Positions 51,444-59,174 of a DNA stretch of 64,000 bases are shown one piece after another (within the stretch, counting starts at the first letter, position 1; each line of letters opens with the position of its first letter). This stretch comes from Marifrigoribacter sp965178585 (GTDB lineage Bacteria > Bacteroidota > Bacteroidia > Flavobacteriales > Flavobacteriaceae), in contig OZ238267.1 in NCBI GenBank assembly GCA_965178585.1, positions 2,046,001 to 2,110,000 of the forward strand, given 5' to 3'. Under the pieces are notes generated by a model that saw only the letters and a list, made by a program, of their open reading frames with translations, was not told where the DNA came from and made no database searches. Position numbers and translations under genes: made by a program.

Positions 51444-52344
51444 AATTGAATTTAGACAAAGACTTAGTCTTGGTGACATCGTTACTTTTTATTTTGATTT
51501 TCTGAAACAAAATTTTAAGAGCTTTACTAATATTTTTATTAGTTATAATGGCATTTTTATTTTAGCTTTTTTAGGGATTAGCTATTTATTAGTTACTGGT
51601 TTTATGGGGCTAATAGGCGCTAATGGAACCGAATCTGAAATAGAAAGCACCTTATACCTAGGTTTTGGTGGCATGGCATTTTTTATGATTTTTATTATAG
51701 TTGCATCACTAAACTATAGTTTATCATCTTCGTATATTTCTAATTACGTTACAAATAAATCAATAGAAGTTGACAAAAAAATAGTTTGGAAAAAAGTTTC
51801 AGACAATATCGGAAACATTATTTTATTTGTCTTAATGTTAATTGTAATCTATATCGGATTTTTTATAGCAAGTATCATACTTGCTATCATACCAATTATT
51901 GGGGCATTTGCTCAGTATATATTAAATTTCGCTATTACTTCTTGGCTTGGAGTTTCATTTATGGTTTTATTACACGAAAAACGAAGCATTTCCAATTCTT
52001 TTAGTGAAGGATGGAATCTTGTAATTAAGAACTTTTGGAAATGTGTTGGAGTTAATTTTGTATTGGGTTTATTAGTTGGCATCCTACTTTTATTGGTTTT
52101 ATCAATTCCTGGTTTTGTAATTGGCATTTATGCTTTTCATGCGGTAGATACTGGAGTAGATATAGGCAATTCTGCTGTAGCAAAAATTGTTTGGATTATA
52201 GCGGTTTGGGTTTTATTAATAGTTACTACCTATTCCCAAGCTTTATCACAATTAATTAATGGAATCCTTTATTTTTCTATTCATGAACAAACTTATAATG
52301 AACACACCAGAGCAAAAATAGAGCAAATAGGGAATGAAATTTAA
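51430..52344 (+). CDS. Multispan membrane protein of the MoxR-DUF58 operon
   Basis: 304 residues with six or seven hydrophobic spans (about 30-60, 70-95, 120-150, 155-180, 205-235, 250-285). Similar proteins, sometimes named DUF4013 or glycerophosphoryl diester phosphodiesterase membrane-domain-like, lie between the SpoIIM-like and DUF4129 genes in this operon type. No catalytic motif is seen. The gene overlaps its neighbours at both ends (14 and 11 bp), which implies coupled translation. Confidence 0.8.
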   Translation: MLQNKIEFRQRLSLGDIVTFYFDFLKQNFKSFTNIFISYNGIFILAFLGISYLLVTGFMGLIGANGTESEIESTLYLGFGGMAFFMIFIIVASLNYSLSSSYISNYVTNKSIEVDKKIVWKKVSDNIGNIILFVLMLIVIYIGFFIASIILAIIPIIGAFAQYILNFAITSWLGVSFMVLLHEKRSISNSFSEGWNLVIKNFWKCVGVNFVLGLLVGILLLLVLSIPGFVIGIYAFHAVDTGVDIGNSAVAKIVWIIAVWVLLIVTTYSQALSQLINGILYFSIHEQTYNEHTRAKIEQIGNEI

Positions 52345-53062
52345 GATCATTATCATATCGCTATACTGCTTATTGTCTTCATTTTACGAAGGAATATCTC
52401 AAGAGGACAATCAAGTTTTAATTGATAGCAGTGAAATAGTTAAAAAGGCATTTTCTAATAATTTTACTGAAAAATATTCAAGTGATGATTTTAATTATAA
52501 CGAATCTGTAGTTGAGTCACAAAATTATCTATTAAGAGCTATTAAATGGTTTTTTGAAAAATTAGGAGCCATATTCGGAATTGATGTCGATCCAGGATTT
52601 TTTAAATTGGTGGAAACCCTCATCTATATTATCTTAATAGTTATTGCTGTTTACATTATCATTAGGTTATTTGCAGGTACAAAGGCTACTTCATTTTTCA
52701 ATAAAAAAAGTAAAGATTTAGCCCCGTTAAAATATGAAGAAGAACATATTGAAGAATTAGATTTAGAAAATTTAATTAACAAAGCATTAACGGCATCTGA
52801 TTATAGATTAGCTATACGATATATGTATTTAAAGGTTTTAAAAGACCTTTCTATTAATAATATTATCGATTGGCATTACGATAAAACTAATATCGATTAT
52901 ATAAACGAAATTGAATCTAATACCATCAAACATCTTTTTGGTAACACATCACACTTATACGATCACATTTGGTATGGGGAATTTATATTAAACGAAAGTG
53001 GGTTTAAAAGTGCCACAAAAGAGTTCGACCAATTAAATAAAGCCATTAATAAACATGGATAG
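52334..53062 (+). CDS. DUF4129 domain protein
   Basis: 242 residues with a signal-like N-terminus (about 1-22), a membrane span at about 92-112, then a cytoplasmic helical domain. The DUF4129 region is visible near the end ('DLENLINKALTASDYRLAIR' and 'YMYLKVLKDLSINNIIDWH'), with the family's conserved L-R and K-T-N-x-D-Y pattern in 'DKTNIDYINEI'. DUF4129 proteins occur beside transglutaminase, MoxR or DUF58 genes. Overlaps the next gene by 8 bp. Confidence 0.86.
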   Translation: MKFKIIIISLYCLLSSFYEGISQEDNQVLIDSSEIVKKAFSNNFTEKYSSDDFNYNESVVESQNYLLRAIKWFFEKLGAIFGIDVDPGFFKLVETLIYIILIVIAVYIIIRLFAGTKATSFFNKKSKDLAPLKYEEEHIEELDLENLINKALTASDYRLAIRYMYLKVLKDLSINNIIDWHYDKTNIDYINEIESNTIKHLFGNTSHLYDHIWYGEFILNESGFKSATKEFDQLNKAINKHG

Positions 53063-54248
53063 AAGGTCGAAACGTATATTAATAGCATTTGGAGTTGCTT
53101 TATTAGGGATAATCATTATTGAAATGATTCGTCCTAAACCATTAGATTGGAGAGAGAGTTATTTATCTAATGATAAAGTCCCATTTGGTTGTTATATTCT
53201 GCATCAAGAAATTAATGATATATTTAATAACAAACCATTAGAAACTATAAAACAAGATCCATTTGAATTTTTAAGAGACAGTTCTTATAAACAAAACTCG
53301 ATGTACTTTTTTGTTAATTCAAGTATTGGTTTTGATAAAAGGCAATATGAAAAGTTAAGCAATTATGTAAAAACAGGAAATGCAGTTTTTATTTCTGCTA
53401 GATCTTTTGGAAACATTCTATACGATTCAATTGGAGTAGATACCAATATTATTAATGATATTTTAGAAGAAGAAGTTCAGCCTGCTTTATTTAATTCCTC
53501 CTTTAAAAAAGATTCTCTTCAGTTTAAATACAAAAAAGGGATTTACAAATCTACTATTTCTGAAATTGATACCCTAAACACCAAAATATTAGGTTATTAC
53601 GCTAATAATGACAATTCTAACCTAGATGAATTAAATTATATAAAAGTTAAACATGGAGATGGTTATTTTTACCTTCATTCTATGCCAGAAGCTTTTTCAA
53701 ACTGTTATTTAATGGAAGGAAATCAAGAGTATATTTCCAATATACTTTCTTATGTAAACCCTTCTGTTATATATTGGGATGATTATTTAAAATCAGGTAG
53801 AAAAGTAGTCGAATCTCCTATGCGTTTTGTATTAACACAAATAGCGTTAAAGTGGAGTTATTATATAATTATCATTGGGATTCTATTATTTGTAATTTTT
53901 AAAGGAAAAAGGGAACAACGGATTATTAAAGTAATAGAACCACTAGAAAACTCAACCATAGAGTTTACAAAAAACATCGGTGATTTGCATTTTCAACAAA
54001 AAGATTTTGGAAATATCATCGCTAAAAAAATCACCTATTTTCTTGAAAGAGTACGCTCTCAATCATATCTTAACACCAGCCAATTAGATGATGTTTTTGT
54101 AAAAAAGCTAGCTCAGAAAAGCAGTAATTCTTACGAGGTAACTAAAGATTTAATTGATACTATAAAAAATTTAAAAATGAAGTCATTCCATAATGAAAAG
54201 GATTTGATGGATTTAAATAAAAAATTAGAAGAATTTACAACACATTAA
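53055..54248 (+). CDS. DUF4350 domain protein
   Basis: 397 residues. An N-terminal span (about 8-24) is followed by a domain with Rossmann-like segments ('SMYFFVNSSIGFDKRQYEKL', 'KTGNAVFISARSFGNILYDS') and a second span near 265-285, then a cytoplasmic helical C-terminus. This layout is the DUF4350 type, which resembles a glutamine amidotransferase fold without catalytic residues. It lies between the DUF4129 and MoxR genes. The start overlaps the previous gene by 8 bp; one base separates it from MoxR. Confidence 0.84.
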   Translation: MDRRSKRILIAFGVALLGIIIIEMIRPKPLDWRESYLSNDKVPFGCYILHQEINDIFNNKPLETIKQDPFEFLRDSSYKQNSMYFFVNSSIGFDKRQYEKLSNYVKTGNAVFISARSFGNILYDSIGVDTNIINDILEEEVQPALFNSSFKKDSLQFKYKKGIYKSTISEIDTLNTKILGYYANNDNSNLDELNYIKVKHGDGYFYLHSMPEAFSNCYLMEGNQEYISNILSYVNPSVIYWDDYLKSGRKVVESPMRFVLTQIALKWSYYIIIIGILLFVIFKGKREQRIIKVIEPLENSTIEFTKNIGDLHFQQKDFGNIIAKKITYFLERVRSQSYLNTSQLDDVFVKKLAQKSSNSYEVTKDLIDTIKNLKMKSFHNEKDLMDLNKKLEEFTTH

Positions 54249-54249
54249 T

Positions 54250-55251
54250 ATGGAAGAACAAGGAGAACAAAACGAACAACCTTTAGAATTTAATTCTAGA
54301 TTAGATTTAAAAAATCTTCAAGAAGCAGTAAAAGGTATTAAAGAAGAATTGAATAAAGTAATTGTAGGTCAACACGAAATGATTGATCTTTTAATAATTT
54401 CCATTCTTGCTAATGGGCATTCATTAATTGAAGGAGTCCCAGGTGTTGCTAAAACTATTACTGCAAAACTCTTGGCAAAGACAATGGATGTTGACTTTAG
54501 CAGAATACAGTTTACACCCGATTTAATGCCTAGTGATATTTTAGGAACTTCAATATTTAATATTAAAACTCAAGAATTTGAATTTAAAAAAGGACCTATA
54601 TTTTCTAATATTATATTAATAGATGAAATAAATAGATCACCAGCAAAAACACAAGCTGCTTTATTTGAAGTAATGGAAGAACGTCAAATAACCATTGACG
54701 GAATTAAAAACATAATGGAAGCTCCACTCCTAGTGTTTGCTACTCAAAACCCTATAGAACAAGAAGGTACTTATGCTTTACCTGAAGCTCAACTAGATCG
54801 ATTTTTATTTAAAATAAACGTTCCTTACCCAACTGTTGAAGAAGAATTACAAATTTTAGAAAACGAACATCATAGAGAGAATTTAGGAATTCTTGATGAG
54901 GCCAAATCAATTTTAAACGCTATTCAAATTAAAGAATATCAAGAAATTATAAAAAAGATTGTCATAGAAGCTCACTTACTAAAATACATAGCTGCAATAA
55001 TTGATAATACACGTAACAATGCCAATTTGTATTTAGGAGCTTCTCCTAGAGCTTCTATTGCTATCATGAATAGTTCAAAAGCATTTGCTGCCATGCAAGG
55101 AAGAGATTTTGTTACACCAGATGATATAAAAAAAGTGATATCCCCAGTTTTAAGACACCGAATTATTGTAACTCCAGAAAGAGAGATGGAGGGCTTTACT
55201 GCAGATAAAGTAATTCAACAAATAATTGAAACTATAGAAATTCCTAGATAG
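54250..55251 (+). CDS. MoxR-family AAA ATPase
   Basis: 333 residues, usual for MoxR. Walker A at 62-69 (GVPGVAKT), Walker B at 121-127 ('IILIDEINRSPAKTQAALFE'), sensor 1 in 'VFATQNPIEQEGTYALPEAQ' and a C-terminal lid with the sensor 2 Arg in 'GASPRASIAIMNSSKAFA'. MoxR proteins are chaperone-like ATPases that work with von Willebrand A-type partners; the DUF58 protein encoded next is the probable partner here. Stop and the next GTG overlap by one base. Confidence 0.92.
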   Translation: MEEQGEQNEQPLEFNSRLDLKNLQEAVKGIKEELNKVIVGQHEMIDLLIISILANGHSLIEGVPGVAKTITAKLLAKTMDVDFSRIQFTPDLMPSDILGTSIFNIKTQEFEFKKGPIFSNIILIDEINRSPAKTQAALFEVMEERQITIDGIKNIMEAPLLVFATQNPIEQEGTYALPEAQLDRFLFKINVPYPTVEEELQILENEHHRENLGILDEAKSILNAIQIKEYQEIIKKIVIEAHLLKYIAAIIDNTRNNANLYLGASPRASIAIMNSSKAFAAMQGRDFVTPDDIKKVISPVLRHRIIVTPEREMEGFTADKVIQQIIETIEIPR

Positions 55252-56585
55252 TGAAGCATTTTTTTAAAAGCCTATATATTAAACCCTTATTCTTTTTAGC
55301 ATTATTTAGTATTGCTTTCTTGTTTATGGTATCCTATTTTGAGGAACGATTATTAGGCATTTCAAAATTACTTTTTACCATTTTAATTGTTTTATTAATT
55401 TTTGATATCATTCTTCTTTTTAGGAATAGAACAGGAATTCAAGCCACAAGAGTATTACCAGAAAAGCTTTCTAATGGAGATGAGAACTCGATAACAATAA
55501 CCGCAGTAAATCGATTTTTATTTAAAACAAAAATTAAAATTATTGATGAGCTCCCCATTCAATGGCAAATAAGAAATTTTAAAATTGAAAGTTCATTAAA
55601 TCCTTCCGAAGAAAAAACATTTACTTATCAAGTACGACCTACAGAGCGAGGCGAATATCATTTTGGAAACCTAATTATTTTTGTTACTAGTCCATTAGGA
55701 TTCATTAATAGAAAACAACAATTTGATGACCATAAAATGGTTCCTAATTACCCTTCTTTTCTTCAATTAAAAAAATACGAATTCATTGCATTTACTAATA
55801 GGTTAAAACTTTTCGGACTTAAAAAAATAAGGAGAATTGGACATACTATGGAGTTTGAACAAATAAAAGAATACGTTACTGGAGATGATATTAGAAATAT
55901 TAATTGGAAGTCGACTGCAAAGAAAAATCAATTAATGGTCAACCAATATCAAGACGAAAAATCACAGCCAGTTTATTCAATAATTGATAAAGGTAGAGTC
56001 ATGAAAATGCCATTTAATCAATTAAGTCTATTGGATTATGCAATTAATTCAACTTTAGTGATCTCTAATATTGTTCTAAAGAAAAATGATAAAGCTGGTA
56101 TGTTTACCTTTTCTAGAAAAGTTGAAAATAGAGTAGCAGCACAAAGAAGAAAAACACATATGAATTTGATTTTAGAAACTCTTTATAATATCGAAACCGA
56201 TTTTTCTGAAAGTGATTTCTCTAGGTTATATGTAGATATTAAAAGGTCATTAAATCAACGAAGTTTACTATTATTATACACCAATTTCGAAACCTTAGAT
56301 GCGCTACATAGGCAACTCCCCTATTTACAAGCCATCGCAAAAATACATTTGCTGGTAGTCATCTTTTTTGAAAATACAGAGCTCAAAAAAATAACTGAAC
56401 AACCGGCCATTACTACTCGTCAGATCTTTGACAAAACCATTGCTGAAAAATTTATTTTTGAAAAAAAGTTAATTGCAACCGAATTAAGAAAACACGGAAT
56501 CCAATTAATTCTTACTGCTCCAGAGAATTTAACGGTAGATACAATCAATAAATACCTAGAAATAAAAGCTCGAGGGTTACTATAG
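55251..56585 (+). CDS. DUF58 protein, vWA-like partner of MoxR (GTG start)
   Basis: 444 residues from GTG at 55251, which overlaps the MoxR stop (TAGTG). Two membrane spans lie near 12-28 and 36-52. A beta-rich domain follows, and then the DUF58 core 'YVTGDDIRNINWKSTAKKNQ' near residue 210-235, which leads into a vWA-like alpha/beta domain ('VYSIIDKGRVM'). The Mg-binding D-x-S-x-S of true vWA is not complete ('IIDKGR'). Likely inner-membrane anchored target or adaptor of MoxR, as in other operons of this type. It closes the six-gene operon. Confidence 0.9.
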   Translation: MKHFFKSLYIKPLFFLALFSIAFLFMVSYFEERLLGISKLLFTILIVLLIFDIILLFRNRTGIQATRVLPEKLSNGDENSITITAVNRFLFKTKIKIIDELPIQWQIRNFKIESSLNPSEEKTFTYQVRPTERGEYHFGNLIIFVTSPLGFINRKQQFDDHKMVPNYPSFLQLKKYEFIAFTNRLKLFGLKKIRRIGHTMEFEQIKEYVTGDDIRNINWKSTAKKNQLMVNQYQDEKSQPVYSIIDKGRVMKMPFNQLSLLDYAINSTLVISNIVLKKNDKAGMFTFSRKVENRVAAQRRKTHMNLILETLYNIETDFSESDFSRLYVDIKRSLNQRSLLLLYTNFETLDALHRQLPYLQAIAKIHLLVVIFFENTELKKITEQPAITTRQIFDKTIAEKFIFEKKLIATELRKHGIQLILTAPENLTVDTINKYLEIKARGLL

Positions 56586-56657
56586 TTCCTATTTTACAAT
56601 TCAGAACTTATTTTTTACTGTTGAGTCATTAATTATTTTAAACAGGATTTCCTGATC

Positions 56658-56670
56658 GCATATTTGTACC
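56658..56670 (+). promoter_or_regulatory. Promoter core of DUF2141 gene copy 2
   Basis: GCATATTTGTACC, identical to the core on the minus strand at 36497-36509. CATATTTG differs from TAnnTTTG in its first base. The ATG of the gene lies 33 bp downstream. Confidence 0.55.
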
Positions 56671-56703
56671 AGAAATTAATACTAATATTTAAAATAATTA
56701 ATT

Positions 56704-57132
56704 ATGAAAACTATTCTACTTACTATTACACTAGCCTTAACAAGTTTATTTTTAAGCGCACAATCTCAAACTGAAGAAAAAATTGACGGAACTACAATTA
56801 CTGTTACCGTTGCTTTAAGAGGAACTGGAGGAAACGTTTTATTATCATTACATAATGAAGAAACCTTTATGAAAAACCCATTAGATGCTGCAAGCAGTGA
56901 AATTAAAGGCGGGAAAGCTGTATTTACATTTTCAGGTTTAGAACCTGGTGAATATGCTCTAATAGCTCTACACGATAAGAATGATAACAAAAGAATGGAT
57001 TTTGAACCTTCTGGAATGCCAAAAGAAGCGTTTGGAACTTCAAATAATGTGATGCTAATGGGACCTCCTCAATGGAATGATGCAAAATTTGAAGTAGGCA
57101 CAACTACAATTGATATGGAAATTAGATTATAA
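56704..57132 (+). CDS. DUF2141 protein (copy 2)
   Basis: 142 residues; signal peptide about 1-20 ('LTSLFLSAQS'). The domain shows 'NVLLSLHNEETFMKNP', 'TFSGLEPGEYALIALHDKND', 'MPKEAFGTSNNVMLMGPPQW' and final strand 'TIDMEIRL'. It is a paralogue of the product of 36061-36477, with the same order of motifs and the same promoter core. Exported beta-sandwich, unknown role. Transcribed alone between the DUF58 operon and oxyR, with a strong terminator after it. Confidence 0.87.
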   Translation: MKTILLTITLALTSLFLSAQSQTEEKIDGTTITVTVALRGTGGNVLLSLHNEETFMKNPLDAASSEIKGGKAVFTFSGLEPGEYALIALHDKNDNKRMDFEPSGMPKEAFGTSNNVMLMGPPQWNDAKFEVGTTTIDMEIRL

Positions 57133-57154
57133 CTAGCCAATAATTCCTTAATTC

Positions 57155-57187
57155 AAACCAGTTAATTTAATTATTAACTGGTTTTTT
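57155..57187 (+). terminator. Rho-independent terminator after DUF2141 gene
   Basis: AAACCAGTTAAT (57155-57166) pairs perfectly with ATTAACTGGTTT (57173-57184) around a six-base loop, followed by TTT. Confidence 0.9.
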
Positions 57188-57244
57188 ACTATAACTAAAA
57201 TCTAATTTTATTTTATTTATAATAAATTTTATTGATATATTTTT

Positions 57245-57252
57245 TATCTTTG
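57245..57252 (+). promoter_or_regulatory. -7 element TATCTTTG of oxyR
   Basis: Exact TAnnTTTG match 16 bp before the oxyR ATG at 57269, giving a short leader. The nearest TTG is 10 bp upstream, too close to be a standard -33 element, so activation or another sigma contact may be needed. Confidence 0.6.
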
Positions 57253-57268
57253 ATACAAATTATTAATT

Positions 57269-58210
57269 ATGACAATTACACAATTAAAATACGTTTTAGC
57301 GGTTGCAGAATACCAAAACTTCACAAAAGCTGCAGAACACGTTTTTGTTACACAGCCAACACTTAGTATGCAAATACAAAAATTAGAAGATGAATTAAGT
57401 ATTTTAATTTTTGATAGAAGTAAAAAGCCAATTGAGTTAACTGAGGTTGGAAAAAAAATTGTGAATCAAGCAAGAAATATTGTAAATGAATCTGAGAGAA
57501 TGCAAGATGTAGTGGATCAAGAAAAAGGATTTATTGGTGGGGACTTTAAACTGGGTATTATCCCTACTGTAATGCCAACACTATTACCCATGTTTTTAAA
57601 AAACTTCACAAATAAATACCCAAAAGTTCATTTAAAAATTGAAGAGCTTACCACAGCAGAAATAATAGCAAAATTAAATGATGGTCATCTTGATGCAGCA
57701 ATTGCAGCTACTCCATTGGTACAAGAGAAAATAAAAGAACGTGTTTTATATTATGAACCTTTTGTAGGTTATGTTCCAAATAATCATCGATTACATTCTA
57801 AAAAGAAATTAGATCGATCTGATTTAGAAATTAATGATATTCTTTTATTAGAAGATGGACATTGTTTTAGAGATGGCGTGATTAATATTTGTAAGTCGTT
57901 AAAAAGTAATAAGGCAATTGATTCATTTCAATTAGAAAGTGGAAGTTTCGAAACCTTAATCAAATTATCCAACGAAGGGTTTGGAATGACATTGCTACCA
58001 TTTTTAAATACGCTAGACATTTCAAAAGAAGAACAAAAACAATATTTAAGATACTTTAATGAGCCTTCTCCTGCTAGGGAAGTTAGTTTATTATATAAAA
58101 AGAGTGAATTAAAAATGCAGATTATTGATGCCTTATACGACATCATTGCTGGAGTAATAAGGGGAGCAATAGCATTTCAGGACATAAAAGTAATAAGCCC
58201 TCTTAAATAG
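57269..58210 (+). CDS. oxyR: OxyR, hydrogen peroxide-sensing LysR-family regulator
   Basis: 313 residues. The LysR helix-turn-helix fills 1-60 ('LAVAEYQNFTKAAEHVFVTQ'). The effector domain holds the peroxide-sensing pair Cys199 in 'LLLEDGHCFRD' and Cys208 in 'VINICKS', spaced by nine residues at the same numbers as in E. coli OxyR. These form a disulfide on oxidation and switch on defence genes such as catalase and alkyl hydroperoxide reductase. None of those targets lies nearby, so it acts in trans. The gene is transcribed alone between two terminators. Confidence 0.93.
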   Translation: MTITQLKYVLAVAEYQNFTKAAEHVFVTQPTLSMQIQKLEDELSILIFDRSKKPIELTEVGKKIVNQARNIVNESERMQDVVDQEKGFIGGDFKLGIIPTVMPTLLPMFLKNFTNKYPKVHLKIEELTTAEIIAKLNDGHLDAAIAATPLVQEKIKERVLYYEPFVGYVPNNHRLHSKKKLDRSDLEINDILLLEDGHCFRDGVINICKSLKSNKAIDSFQLESGSFETLIKLSNEGFGMTLLPFLNTLDISKEEQKQYLRYFNEPSPAREVSLLYKKSELKMQIIDALYDIIAGVIRGAIAFQDIKVISPLK

Positions 58211-58230
58211 CTTTATAAAATCAAAGAATT

Positions 58231-58260
58231 AAAAAATCCCTCGAAATGAGGGATTTTTTT
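58231..58260. terminator. Bidirectional terminator between oxyR and small gene
   Basis: TCCCTC (58237-58242) pairs with GAGGGA (58248-58253) around GAAAT, with A6 before and T7 after. Symmetric flanks allow use by both oxyR and the convergent small gene, whose stop lies inside it. Confidence 0.88.
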
Positions 58261-58456
58261 ATGATTTTAAATAAATTAAACATTGATTCAATTGTGGTTT
58301 CTGTTCTAGTAAACCATTTACCCAAATTTTTAATTCCTCGATTTCGTGGGGAAGTAAACGGGTTAATGCTTTTTTCAACTCGATACAGAAAAGATTTACG
58401 TCAAAACTTACTTTGTTTAGTACAGCTTTGGTGTAATCAAACATTGCTCTAGCCAT
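58259..58456 (-). CDS. Small conserved cytoplasmic protein
   Basis: 65 residues. The reading 'MARAMFDYTKAVLNKVSFD' with 'NLFCIELKKALTRLLPHEIE' and 'ELKIWVNGLLEQKPQ' is amphipathic and helical, with no signal peptide. Small proteins of this type and start are widespread in flavobacteria, so I accept the gene even though it is short and the opposite strand also has an open frame. Function unknown. Its end lies in the terminator shared with oxyR. Confidence 0.74.
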   Translation of the reverse strand: MARAMFDYTKAVLNKVSFDVNLFCIELKKALTRLLPHEIEELKIWVNGLLEQKPQLNQCLIYLKS

Positions 58457-58636
58457 TTTCAGAATATTGGGTTAAGTATTTTTAAACTATAGGCGATTAT
58501 TTTATTAATTTCAGTTTTAAAGATAACAATAAAATGTTATATAAATTTTCTTTTGTTAATAAGTTTAGCATTTTTTTAACCTTATTTTTTCGGATTAACG
58601 GTCAATAATTCTGTTAAAATTGAGTGTTTATAGGTA

Positions 58637-59092
58637 TTAACGCTTCACTTTTACGGTCCATTCAAATTCAAAAATAGAAACCACAATTCCATCTTCATTA
58701 ACACCTTCCGATTTCATCCAACAAGTTTTTCCTTCACCGCTTGTAACTGCATCATTTATAGCTTGCTTTATTAACGATCCATCATTACAGGTAAAAGTAA
58801 TCCTTCCAGTAGCTTTCTTTAGAAAAGTTGCCTTATTATTAGCAACTAACATTGATACTTTTTGATTAGAATCTTTAATACAACTCATTACCATGGCACC
58901 TGTACTTAATTCTGCTGCCATACCCTGCACTGCCCAAAATAAAGATTTAAACGGATTTTGATTGATCCAACGATGTTTTACTTTAACAGTACATGTTTTA
59001 TCACTTATCGATTTTACACGTATTCCTAACCAATAAACTGAAGGAAGCTTAAAAAAAGTAAAAGCAGTTATTTTTTTGGGGCTTATGGGCAT
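58637..59092 (-). CDS. DUF4442 hotdog-fold protein (possible thioesterase)
   Basis: 151 residues from ATG at 59092. An open frame extends to 59161, but the extra part encodes a repeat-like element and an unlikely start. The DUF4442 hotdog pattern is seen in 'VKVKHRWINQNPFKSLFWAV', 'QGMAAELSTGAMVM' and 'VANNKATFLKKATGRITFTC'. Relatives are grouped with PaaI-type acyl-CoA thioesterases. No active-site Asp or Glu can be placed with confidence, so activity is inferred from family only. 180 bp of AT-rich DNA without visible features separate it from the small gene. Confidence 0.8.
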   Translation of the reverse strand: MPISPKKITAFTFFKLPSVYWLGIRVKSISDKTCTVKVKHRWINQNPFKSLFWAVQGMAAELSTGAMVMSCIKDSNQKVSMLVANNKATFLKKATGRITFTCNDGSLIKQAINDAVTSGEGKTCWMKSEGVNEDGIVVSIFEFEWTVKVKR

Positions 59093-59125
59093 TGTTACAT
59101 ATTTATGACGAAGATATAAATATAC

Positions 59126-59165
59126 TGTCATTCCGAAGAAAGAATTACTGAGGAATCTCACAAAA
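59126..59165. repeat. Partial intergenic repeat (TGTCATTCC...GGAATCTCA type)
   Basis: TGTCATTCC (59126-59134) and GGAATCTCA (59152-59160) are the ends of an imperfect hairpin with arms ATTCC/GGAAT. Sequences with these ends are known as scattered short intergenic repeats in several Bacteroidota. It lies between the LRR gene and the start of the DUF4442 gene. I see only one copy in the window. Confidence 0.42.
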
Positions 59166-59174
59166 CCTATCTTC

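Noticed and set aside
58246..58452. Plus-strand open frame of 68 codons opposite the small gene
   Set aside because: It runs through the oxyR terminator and looks like a shadow of the minus-strand gene, whose product is amphipathic and of a known type.
59093..59161. N-terminal extension of the DUF4442 protein to 59161
   Set aside because: The extension codes for the intergenic repeat and lacks similarity to the hotdog domain; ATG at 59092 fits the family.
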